Below are positions 47,201 through 55,200 of a stretch of DNA of 64,000 nucleotides, one piece after another. This stretch comes from Liolophura sinensis. Taxonomy: Eukaryota; Mollusca; Polyplacophora; Chitonida; Chitonidae. Location of the stretch: assembly GCF_032854445.1 (NCBI RefSeq), contig NC_088307.1:7390017-7454016 (forward strand), in the 5' to 3' direction. Each line of letters opens with the position of its first letter. The stretch's first letter is position 1. Below the pieces are notes generated by a model. It was not told the DNA's origin and made no database searches. It saw nothing but the letters and a program-made list of their open reading frames with translations. A program made the translations under genes and the position numbers.

Positions 47201-49966
47201 CTTATACAACGGCAGCCAACATTGTGGTGGGAGGAAACCAGGCAGAGCCCTGGGGAAATCCAAGACTATCCACAGGTTGCTGCAAGACCTTTCCACATAC
47301 AAAGAGGAAACCAGCATAAGCTGTGCTTGAACTCAAAGTGACCTTGTTGGTGAGAGGCTCCTGGGTCATTGCGCTGCGCTTACGTGCTAACCCCCTTAGC
47401 CACTCAGGCCCACCTCATGCTATTAAGACTGAATGGCTGATGTTAAAAGACAGAATGTCAAAAATTTAACTGACAAACCAACAAAATGGCAAACCAACAG
47501 AATGGCAAACCAACTAATAGAGTTCCTTTAACAGTTGCATCTGAATGTAAATGCAATCCTCATATACAAAGACAAATTTACAGAATGAAAAAAATGGGCA
47601 AGTAAAAGGTTGAACAAATTTTGCAAATAAAATTTTCTGAGTACAATTCAAAAGAAAAATTGTTAGTTATGTGAGTGCTGCTGATTTCAGATTTTTGTTA
47701 GTGGAGGAAACTGTGCAGAAAACTGTGACTCCCTATCATGCGTTAAAAAAGTACGGCAAATAACCAAAAATTTCACCAAAAACGTGCATGTTTCGGGGGA
47801 ATATGATAAAATAGTACTTTTTGAGCTGAAACTAAGAAACTAAGGATCATATCCTACACTGCAAAATAAATCTCAAAACAGCTTTGTAGGATCAGTATTA
47901 TTCTCAGAATCGGTCAAAATGTTCAACAATTAATAGCTCAGTCTTCAACTGTTCCATTTTTCTCATATTGCTGACATATTCAAATATACCCTAGATGACC
48001 ATAACTTTCATCCATGATGATTAAAATTGCCTGTTTTTCTGGTTTCTGAGAGTTCTATTGATTTTAGAAAAGTGCTTTAAGGTTTGCTTGGAACATGGGA
48101 TGATAATCTGTTGTCAGCACCAAAAATAATATTTTAGGGACGTTTATTTGCCTCTAAAATGTGAAAAATGGGCAAGTTAGTCATTGACGAAATTAATGGT
48201 CAATTAGGGTACATGTAATAATCTATTAAGAATCTGCAAAATGTTATCCCATTGGTTCTTTACCTGTCGTCTTAATTACAAGTACCTATGCAAAGAAGGT
48301 TATAATTTTGCCATGCTTACTTGTCTGTCCCTCTGTCTGTCTGTCTGTCTGTCTGTCGGTCTGTTGGCAACTTTATGGGTAAATGTGAGACACTACTAAA
48401 TCTATTATTAAAGGTACTTGGATGAAATTAAATCTGGAGCATGCCCTGGCTTTGGGCCAATAACCACTCCAGTAAGGTTTGCTGGTGAAGTGGATCTTGA
48501 TCCGCAGCCAGGATTTTTTTTAAACGATTCTTCATCACAACAGATGTCAGTTTACAGAAAAAGATATCCACACAGAGATTTTGATAAAACACAAATGCAG
48601 AGTGCAGTCCCTTTGTCTGTAGTGGGAGATTTGTACATTTAGAACTCTTATCTGTGATTAACAGATGACTTGTACACTTGCAAGTCTTTACGTTCTCTAA
48701 AAAATGCAATTTTGTGGGCGGAACTTCAGGACATTTTGGGTATATAGTATCCACTGACCTGCATAGGAATGGCACAGCTCCCTCGGTAGATACAACCATC
48801 TGGAATATTTTGAGCAAAATTTCAGGGGGTACGACTTGTGCAGCACTCAAGCCTTTCTTCCCCACAACCACACTGGTGTCCTTGTTGTGCTTACTATCCT
48901 GCTTCTTAGTCTTGTGATCTTCCGAACTAGTCCTTTTTTCTTTACTCCGTTTTTTCTTTTTTGGCACAGGTCCATCGCCAAGATGTTTTGAGCGTCTCTT
49001 TTTCTTGTGCTTACTCTTGTCTCCCTTGCTTTTCCTCTTCAGTAAGAGGAGGGGAGAAGGGCTGCTCTGTGCAGATTCTACACAACTCGATGAGGTTTCA
49101 CTAAAACCACTTTCTAACTGACTATGTACAGCAGATGAAGTACAAAGATGATTGGACGCTTCTCCATGATTATCATTGGATGATGACGACAGCAATGAAT
49201 CATGGGTAATGTCTGATTGACCAATGACAGGTGTTTTCTTAAATTTTGTACTTTCTGATACATGACTACCAGGAGGGGGTTTAACAACAGTTGATGTTAC
49301 ATCTAAGTTTTTATTCAAAGTACTCTCTGATATGATAGTTGACTCGATGATGGTGTCTGAACTGTCGCTATGGAAACTGTCACTGTCACTGCCACTGCTC
49401 TCTACGGAACTCCGTCCTCGTTTGAGCTTTGCCTTCAAGCCTTTGCGGGGTTTTCTGGAAGGAGAGAAAGAAAGGTTGTAAGGTACCTAAAAACCAGATA
49501 TTGTTTTTGTTTGGTGTTTATTCTGCCAACTACCCTGATGATTTCCTAGGCGTTAATTTCTTAGGTGCTTAAAAGATGCTGGTGGATTCAGTTCAGTGAC
49601 ATTTTCCTAGAGCAGTCATTTTTGTTAGGCAGGCCCTAACTCAGGGCTTAAAGATTGCCCGTCAAAAACATCCAACCCACCCTCACCACACGTACGTACA
49701 GCCCACTGTGGATATGGCTCCACTGCCCCTGTACAAAGAACATTATGGAAAATGAAAAATTTGAATATGACCACTCACTTTGCTGGAGGTTTTGTTTTGG
49801 CACTGACATCTGCAGTATCAGGTTTACTGTCCTCTGTTGGATGATAGTCCGAGTCATCTGAATCATCTGAGGGCCACTCCTCTCCAGGTCTCACACCAAA
49901 CGAAAACAATATCTGGTTTTTAGGATCCTTACGGTACCCTAGAATGCCCTTCTCAAGTTTTGACAT
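35274..49966 (-). CDS. FBXL6: F-box and leucine-rich repeat protein 6 (ten coding exons)
   Basis: Exons on the minus strand, 5' to 3': 49966-49779, 49454-48759, 42411-42222, 41759-41628, 40474-40352, 38885-38721, 38511-38411, 37295-37127, 36672-36518 and 35421-35274. They join in frame to 688 residues. An acidic then very Lys/Ser-rich N-terminal region (1-265) is followed by an F-box at about 269-313 (VVPPEILLKIFQMV, then RAARVCRLW), matching human FBXL6 RAARVCRRW. LRRs run to the end, where CRSLPRGIKREFEG parallels human CRCLPRGLKRAYRG. As an F-box protein it should bind SKP1 and act as the substrate receptor of an SCF ubiquitin ligase; its substrate cannot be told from sequence. Human FBXL6 is about 540 residues, so this N-terminus is about 150 longer. 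All introns are GT-AG. The second intron (6.3 kb) is full of repeats. Confidence 0.93.
35608..35875 (-). mobile_element. SINE-1 copy, full length and young, with target duplication
   Basis: The complete element runs from the (TTTA)n tail to GAGCCACGGAGG at the head. TTTGTGGAACAA flanks it at 35596-35607 and 35876-35887, a 12-bp target-site duplication. It lies in FBXL6 intron 9 and has the fewest visible changes of any copy here. Confidence 0.93.
36212..36361 (-). mobile_element. SINE-1 fragment
   Basis: 3' half of SINE-1 on the minus strand with a (TTTA)n tail, ending after AGGTTGCTGGCAGACC. FBXL6 intron 9. Confidence 0.75.
36811..37100 (+). repeat. Second copy of the SINE-1 tail plus flank segment
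   Basis: It matches 30796-31105 and ends against a run of about 24 T at 37101-37124. That run directly touches the FBXL6 exon 8 donor on the minus strand. The SINE part begins mid-body. Confidence 0.85.
37356..37960 (+). repeat. Minisatellite, exact 90 bp period, about 6.7 copies
   Basis: GATGTCCATGAAAATAGTCT recurs at 90-bp steps (37389, 37479, 37569 and so on to 37929) in FBXL6 intron 7. Units differ by a few substitutions and no length changes were noticed. Confidence 0.92.
38235..38386 (+). mobile_element. SINE-1 fragment, old
   Basis: GTACGAAGGTCTGACAGCAA and the tail AAATAAAGAAATAAAT are recognisable. The head is missing and the body diverged. FBXL6 intron 7. Confidence 0.6.
38926..39031 (+). 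repeat. Short tandem repeat of about 15 bp
   Basis: AAACATGCACAACAT and AAACATGCAAAACAT alternate about seven times, starting some 40 bases upstream (in the gene's sense) of the FBXL6 exon 6 acceptor. Confidence 0.8.
39048..39247. mobile_element. Inverted-repeat element G
   Basis: TTCTACAAAGAAATTTCTGA and TAAGTCAAAATTT on the left are mirrored by AAAATTTTGACTTAAGTCAG and GGCTTTGTGGAATT on the right. It is about 200 bp and non-coding. A related, less regular copy lies near 63490-63725. Confidence 0.65.
39283..39809 (+). mobile_element. Inverted-repeat element B, copy 2, interrupted by element A
   Basis: The left end GAGGTTACACCAGAG and right end AGTACAGCCTC match element B. Interior words (AATAGCCCAAAATCATTACC, AAGTTCCTAAAATTCATAAA) match the copies at 11028 and 54081. 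The element is split by a complete element A at 39324-39532. Confidence 0.7.
39324..39532 (-). mobile_element. Inverted-repeat element A, complete, nested in element B
   Basis: It has the order and words of 29612-29822 reversed: TAATTCGTCAATC on the left, AAAAGTTTGAGGAATA on the right, with TGTGAAGCCCTGAAA inside. TA lies at both ends. The flanking sequences read as element B when joined by eye. Confidence 0.72.
39905..40040 (+). repeat. Minisatellite, about 18 bp unit
   Basis: GTATAAATATGGACACAA recurs about seven times with substitutions in FBXL6 intron 5. Confidence 0.85.
40897..41119 (-). mobile_element. SINE-1 copy, head missing
   Basis: (TTTA)n tail, GTGTTTTACGCCGTACTCAA and CGGCGGCCAGCATTATGGTG, then a body that stops after the B-box region. 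FBXL6 intron 4. Confidence 0.82.
42921..43276 (-). mobile_element. SINE-2 copy with tRNA-like head
   Basis: On the minus strand the head has AGCTCAGTTGGTAGAGTG, an A-box-like tRNA word. The body is about 350 bp and ends near TTTAACGTCGTACTTAACAA. This is the best SINE-2 copy in the window and lies in FBXL6 intron 2. A truncated second copy follows at 43290-43520. Confidence 0.72.
43290..43520 (-). mobile_element. SINE-2 fragment
   Basis: It shares AGGTCGTACTTAACAATTTT and TCAGTCATATGA with the previous copy. The tRNA-like head is absent. Confidence 0.6.
43677..43888. mobile_element. Inverted-repeat element C, copy 2
   Basis: Ends CATAAATGACCTACAATTTC and GAAATTAATGGTCATTTGGG are mirror images. 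Its right part is included in the duplication at 43842-44362. Confidence 0.7.
43842..44362 (+). repeat. Intronic duplication, copy 1 (second at 48166-48690)
   Basis: Both copies run from AAAATGGGCAAGTTAGTCAT through a (CTGT)n tract to CACTTGCAAG, in the same orientation with few differences. Both lie in FBXL6 intron 2, about 4.3 kb apart; the second abuts exon 2. The minus strand of each copy has a matching frame ending in QSQGMLQI, expected from near identity rather than proof of coding. Confidence 0.9.
44400..46680. other. Middle of FBXL6 intron 2
   Basis: AT-rich and without a recognisable gene. A left-end piece of element A lies at about 44663-44720 and a right-end piece at about 46530-46672. 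The rest, including 44730-46520, shows no family or gene I can name. Confidence 0.5.
46711..47113 (+). repeat. Minisatellite, 57 bp unit, seven copies
   Basis: CATACCCCTACTTAATACTA, then CATGTAG(C/T)TATGACATAC, then CCAGTGTTGCATTTTGTGT recur at 57-bp steps with very few differences. The period is a multiple of three, so two frames stay open; neither has gene-like features. FBXL6 intron 2. Confidence 0.92.
47152..47411 (-). mobile_element. SINE-1 copy, near full length
   Basis: Tail TTAATTTATCTATTTGATTG, full body, and head GCTTACGTGCTAACCCCCTT. Moderately diverged. It starts right after the 57-bp array. Confidence 0.85.
47758..48209. mobile_element. Two adjacent element C copies
   Basis: 47758-47960 shares the interior words of element C (CATGTTTC, TTTTTGAGCTGAAACT, TCTCAGAATC). 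47989-48209 has terminal CCCTAGATGACC and GGTCAATTAGGG with TA on both sides. Its core is inverted relative to 43677-43888. Confidence 0.6.
48166..48690 (+). repeat. Intronic duplication, copy 2
   Basis: Counterpart of 43842-44362. Its left part overlaps an element C and its right end comes within 70 bases of the FBXL6 exon 2 donor. An element C right-end piece (48699-48742) fills the gap. Confidence 0.88.
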
Positions 49967-50052
49967 CTTCACAATAAGTGTCTGGCATCAGTATTTGCAT
50001 TTATTATCCTGAGAAAATTACCCAATACCTGAGAAAGAAAACAAGCGACATT

Positions 50053-50460
50053 TATTTAAATTTATTTATTTATTTCACTGGGGTTTAATGATGAACTCAA
50101 GAATAGTTAAATTATAAGACTGAGGTCAGGTTTATAGGTTTTTTTTTTTTTTTTTTTTTTTTTGATGTTTTATGCCGTACTCAAGAATATTTCACTTATA
50201 CGACGGCGGCCAGCATTATGGTGGGTGGAAACCGGGCACAGCCCGGGGGAAACCCACGACCATCCACAGGTTGCTGACAGACCTTCCCACTTACGGCCGG
50301 AGAGGAAGCCAGCACGAGCTGGACTTGAACTCACAGCGACCGCATTGGTGAGAGGCTCCTGGGTCATTACGCTGCGCTAGTGCGCTAACCGACTTAGCCA
50401 CGGAGGCCCCAGGTTTATAGGTGGAGGGTTAGCAGGGGAACATAACAAATCTTCGGACTT
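50053..50460 (-). mobile_element. Old SINE-1-like copy split by a younger one
   Basis: Left of the young SINE, TTTATTTATTTATTTCACTG and ATGAACTCAAGAATAGTTA look like a diverged SINE-1 tail. Sequence resumes after 50422 with GGTGGAGGGTTAGCAGGGGA. The two halves are separated by the insertion at 50140-50409. Confidence 0.5.
50140..50409 (-). mobile_element. SINE-1 copy, young, with target duplication
   Basis: Full body and head, with a poly-T (A-tail) start instead of the usual TTTA repeat. CAGGTTTATAGG plus T flanks it at 50127-50139 and 50410-50422, a 13-bp target-site duplication. It lies in the intron of the FBXL6 5'UTR. Confidence 0.9.
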
Positions 50461-50474
50461 AATTTATGTACTCT

Positions 50475-50705
50475 TGATAGGCGTTTTAAGCTGTACTCAA
50501 AAGTAGTTCACTTGTATCATGACTGTTAGTGTAACAACGGGAGGAAACAGGACAAACCCATGGGAAACCCACGACCATCTCTAGGCTGCTGGTAGACTTT
50601 CCCATGTACAACCGAAAAGGAAGCCAGCATAAGCTGGTCTTAAACGCATGATGATTGCATTGCTGAGAGACTTCAAAGGCTAGCACGATAACGACTTGGC
50701 CTTCC
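50475..50705 (-). mobile_element. SINE-1 copy, old
   Basis: GGCGTTTTAAGCTGTACTCA, GGAAACCCACGACCATCTC-like and AGGAAGCCAGCATAAGCTGG are in SINE-1 order on the minus strand, with a weak head. Confidence 0.65.
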
Positions 50706-51365
50706 TCACTTGAAGCTACATGTGTGTTCAAACCAGTCTAGATACACTACAAACTACACTCAATGTGGTTTTTGAATCTTAAGTTTTGATTTTTGATTTT
50801 TGCATTTTACCTGTTTATTAAAAAGCTCAGTTTCGTTTTCCTTCTGATTTTGGAATGGCTGTTGTTAACCTTCTCATGTCGAAAGCCATAACTGACAGAG
50901 GTCTGTTTGTCTAAATGGCCAATTTCGCATTCATGCATTTCTTTATTGAAAGAGCATGCCAAAGACAGCAGAAATGACAAAAGAGGATGTCAAAACATAA
51001 TACGTCTGTTGAAAACAAACAAGGTTAGGTTCAAGATTTCATAGTTTAATTTGACTTGTCTGGTGCAGCAAGGTTAAAATATCAAATAACCTGATTTGAT
51101 TCCAACCAAGGCTAATTCAATCCATGAATATGAACATCAAGGAATGGCATCTTTGTAATACCAGAACAAGTGTTTCGCCTTGTCTATGTCATAGAGGACG
51201 GCTATGGCTGTTGTGTTGCTGTGTTATGTTGTTGTTGACATTTCCAGTAGTTGATCAATCCGTAAAAAAAAAAAACGTTTCAGATGAGATCCATACGTCA
51301 AACTATGAAGACATCATGGTCATTCGAAATGCACATTAAGTTATGGTTATGTATACTGTACTTAC

Positions 51366-51600
51366 CTGCACACGTGACAACACGTCTCAAGTCGCCTCAC
51401 TAAGAAAACTAACTCTCAAACCGCCAATAATCATCTCAAAGTCTGCACTTAGCTTCCCTCCATGCTGGCAACCTTGACCTATATCACTGAAACATTGTAC
51501 TTCCGGGTTACCCGCCCACTTCCGGGTTAGTGTGCATTGGCAGGGAGAGCGGTAAATCCAACTAGTGACATATTTTGGAGCCTTACTCATTTTTTTATAG
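51366..51600 (-). other. Probable FBXL6 non-coding first exon
   Basis: On the minus strand, CACGTGTGCAG is followed by the strong donor GTAAGTAC at 51365. A matching acceptor TTTCTTTCTCAG lies at about 50029, 63 bases before the FBXL6 ATG. The splice would remove about 1.3 kb of SINE-bearing sequence. The 5' end is approximate, placed near the ETS-type sites. Confidence 0.55.
51495..51535. promoter_or_regulatory. FBXL6/TTF1-like shared promoter: twin ETS-type sites
   Basis: ACTTCCGGGTTA occurs twice, at 51499-51510 and 51518-51529, with the GC-box-like CCCGCCC between. ACTTCCGG is the ETS-family core, common at TATA-less housekeeping starts. An E-box CACGTG lies at 51371-51376 and another at 51926-51931. 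The head-to-head gene order suggests a bidirectional promoter. Confidence 0.5.
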
Positions 51601-52211
51601 CCATTCTTTGTTGATTATATTCTCAGAACAGTGTTAAAGATACGCATCATTTCCGTTTCACGTCTGTTTTGTTTCCAGGAGAATAATTATTTACTTTGCA
51701 GTCTGTGGTGCGTTGTCAACAGACTTGTATTTTTGCTGTTACTCGTGTTACTAGTGTTACTGGTAATGATCCAAGTTAATCATGGTGGATGTGGTGTGAA
51801 TTTACATGATAAAGAGGATGTCTAGACACAGAAGAATAAGTTGTTTGTAGATGATGTAGTTGAAGATGCCCTGACACATTTCATACACAGTGACAATTCA
51901 GTTAGATGGACCAGAAGCTAGAGACCACGTGATTTCCTTAGTAACAAAAGGCAAGGGTGAAGAAAACGGTCCTTCCAACGTTATTGCATAGGAAAATGCC
52001 TATTTTTGAATCGTTGTCAGCACTCCTGTATCCGTTGGATTTGTATAATTATCAGCTTTCCAGATAATGTGAGTATTTCTACGGAGCTTTTGTGATGTTA
52101 TTTTGTACAACTAGGCCTTACTAGTCGCTAGCAAAGTGGCAAAAAGTGACCTTTTCCCCAATGCTTTAACACTGAGCGACCCTTTTGTTTTGGACGTGAA
52201 AAGGTGGAAAG

Positions 52212-55200
52212 ATGAAATCAAAAAAGAAAGTAGACATTAAATTTGGATACGATAGTGAAAAAGGAAATGAACTCATATTAGCTGAAAGGAGAGGTAGTTC
52301 TCCCAAGGAAAAGTACGGTAAAAAGTATAAAGAGATTAGTACTGCAGATAGGGAATACATAAATGAAATACATCCAGTTAATGAACCTGATATTGGCTCG
52401 ATCAAATGTGACCCTCATGGAAGTGACCAGACAAAATCACCAAAGAAAAAGCACAAGAAACGCAAACACAGTAAGAGTGCTACAGAGACTGAAGAAACCT
52501 TTGGGAGTGATCAGTCTAAATCAACTTGTCCTCACAAGAAAAAATCAGTCCATAACATGCATATACAAACACAGTCAACCAGCCATCTGCCTGTAGAACC
52601 ACAGTCAACCAGTCAACATCATGTATCAAGGGAGACGCCATCAGAGTTTTCACACAAGTCGGAAAAGAATCGTGAAGTACAACAAATCAAACAAGAAATA
52701 GTGGAGAATGCAGAAAGCTGTGATGTGCACACGTCTATAGATGATACAAACACAACTCTTCTGTCTGGAAAGAGAGAGAGCTACTGTGTAAAGAAAAGTA
52801 AAAAGAAGAAAAGGAGGATGGGAAGTGATGGGCTGGTGAGCGATAGAAAAGTCAGTGGTGAGCAGATGAGTCATGGACGAGTCAGTGGTGAGCCGATGAG
52901 TCATGGACAAGTCAGTGGTGAGCAGACTAGTCGTATAGGAGTCAGTGGTGAGCGGATAAGCGATGGACAAATCAGTGGCAAGCAGACAAGTCAAATACAA
53001 GTCAGTGGTGAGCAGATGAGCGATGGACAAGTCACTGGTGAGCAGATGAATGATGGAGATGCCAGAGGTTAGTGCATGGAAGGATGGGCAGTATTCACAA
53101 GCTGTTGATCACTTTGGTAGATATAATACTGTTAGATATTTATTGGGTGTCTGCTGATTATGTGGCACATAAATAGTTGTAAGATGTGTTGTGTGAGAAA
53201 GTTTTATATGCATATCTAACATAAATCAGGGTTTGGGCATGTTGGGAAGCCATGACTGGGTGTTAGGTTTTACTACATATGCTTGTCATCAGGTTTTGTT
53301 GATAGTGAGTGCATCTCATGCTTCACTTGTTTTCAGTCTGAATATTTTAATTTTCCAAAAAATGTCAATGTGCAGTGATTGATACCTTTTAGATGTCGGT
53401 GATATACATCATATGAAGTTATATGTGAAGAAATAGCTTAAAATCCTTGAGAAGGCATTTCCAAGCATCCACAAATTCTGTGGCCTCTGGACCCAGAACA
53501 ACACCCCCCCCCCCTCAATCCTACCCCAACCCCACCCCATTTTACCTCACTGCGATGTTCACAACTTTTCCAAAAATTCAAATAAGGACTGTACAAAAAT
53601 TCCTGGATCCAGTTATAATGTGGTACAACACTCCTGGATCCAGTTATAATGTGGTACAACACGCCTGGATCTAGTGATAATGTGGTACAACACGCCTATC
53701 ACTTGATTTATTCAGGCATCTTATTTCTTGTTTTCTTTTATTTATATTATTTTTAGTTTTTCACAACCAGGAAGCTTCAGGGAGTAGCCAGGAAGTTCTT
53801 GTGAAGAAAACAGATTTGTTTGTGTCTCCCGAGGCGGACCTCGTCATTCACAGCGTGAATACTGTGGATGGTAAGGGAAAGGCAGAGAAACTCCTGAGGG
53901 CAAAGCTTCAGGATCAAGGTCAGTCAATGTAACTCAAGGTCATGTGAGTAGCATGGTACATGTACCTATATCACATAGCAAGCAACCATGGACCATGATG
54001 GACTATGGGTAGATTACAGACCAATTGATGGCCTTCCGTCCTGTGTAAGATTTTCGGAAATATCAGCATTATTTAAAGTGATTGTAAGGGAGGTTTTTGG
54101 CAAAATATGGATCAGCGCAAATCAAATCCAAGTTTTGATATTATTTTAGAATAGCCCAAGTAATTACCTTTCACAAAGTATCAGCCTTCACTTGTGCACC
54201 CATTACCGTTCAAAATCAGTGAATAAGAGTTCCTAAAATGTATTAAGCAAGTCGAATTTTAACTTTTTCTAACTTAATTAAGTTAAGTCCCTAAATAGCA
54301 CAGGTAGGAGTCTGATTTTTGCTGAAAGACAATAATTTCAGCTATTCTTATTTCATGTAAATACAAGAAAAGTATTTGACTAGTGAATGTGGACATTTCT
54401 TGCCAAAAATCTCTGGCATAGGCTATTTGACATGTTTAGATTGAAGATATGTTCAATTCCTTCAACATGTTCAGGGCAAGCTCATGTAATCCGGCTATAA
54501 CAGGGTTAGCCAGAAATGTGATAAATGGTGTCCAAACTATCCTTTTTTGAGCCCATTTTGTTTGAGCATAGTGTCCAAATTTCATGTTATCCTATCGCTC
54601 CCATGATAAAAGTGCTGAAAACAGGGTGTCCAAATTGCACTAGTTTTCTGTTTCACTCGTCATCTTGGGCGGCTGGACGGGTCACTTGGCTAACCCTAGG
54701 GTGGCCATCACCAAGTGAATTAAATGGAAACTTGTTACATGAAAAAGTAAATCAAGGTTTTGTGATTAGAATTGCTGATGTTCTTTAGACACACCAGGTG
54801 TTGGTTCCTTTAAAGGAAATCACGATTACGTGTTTTCTTAAAGGAGAAGAAAACATAACAGTGATGCTAAAATCAGATGAAAGAGCACCAAAACATATTT
54901 TCCAAATATGGTGTTTAATTCTTTTTAGGATTTTTCTTCTGGAGAAAAGGGTGTTTGAAAATAGTTTTGTACAGTGGGTATTTGGGGCCACCTTTTGATA
55001 TTTATTGTTCTTACATAATAATGTTTTAAATGAGGATGTGATGCATGCTTAATAAATTTGACTGTATATTTGTTGTTTATATCCAGGATGTGATGCATGC
55101 TTAATAAATTTGACTGTATATTTGTTGTTTATATCCAAGCATATGAATTTAATCTGAATTTTAATAAAATTAATGAATATGTTAAGAATTTGTGTATAAA

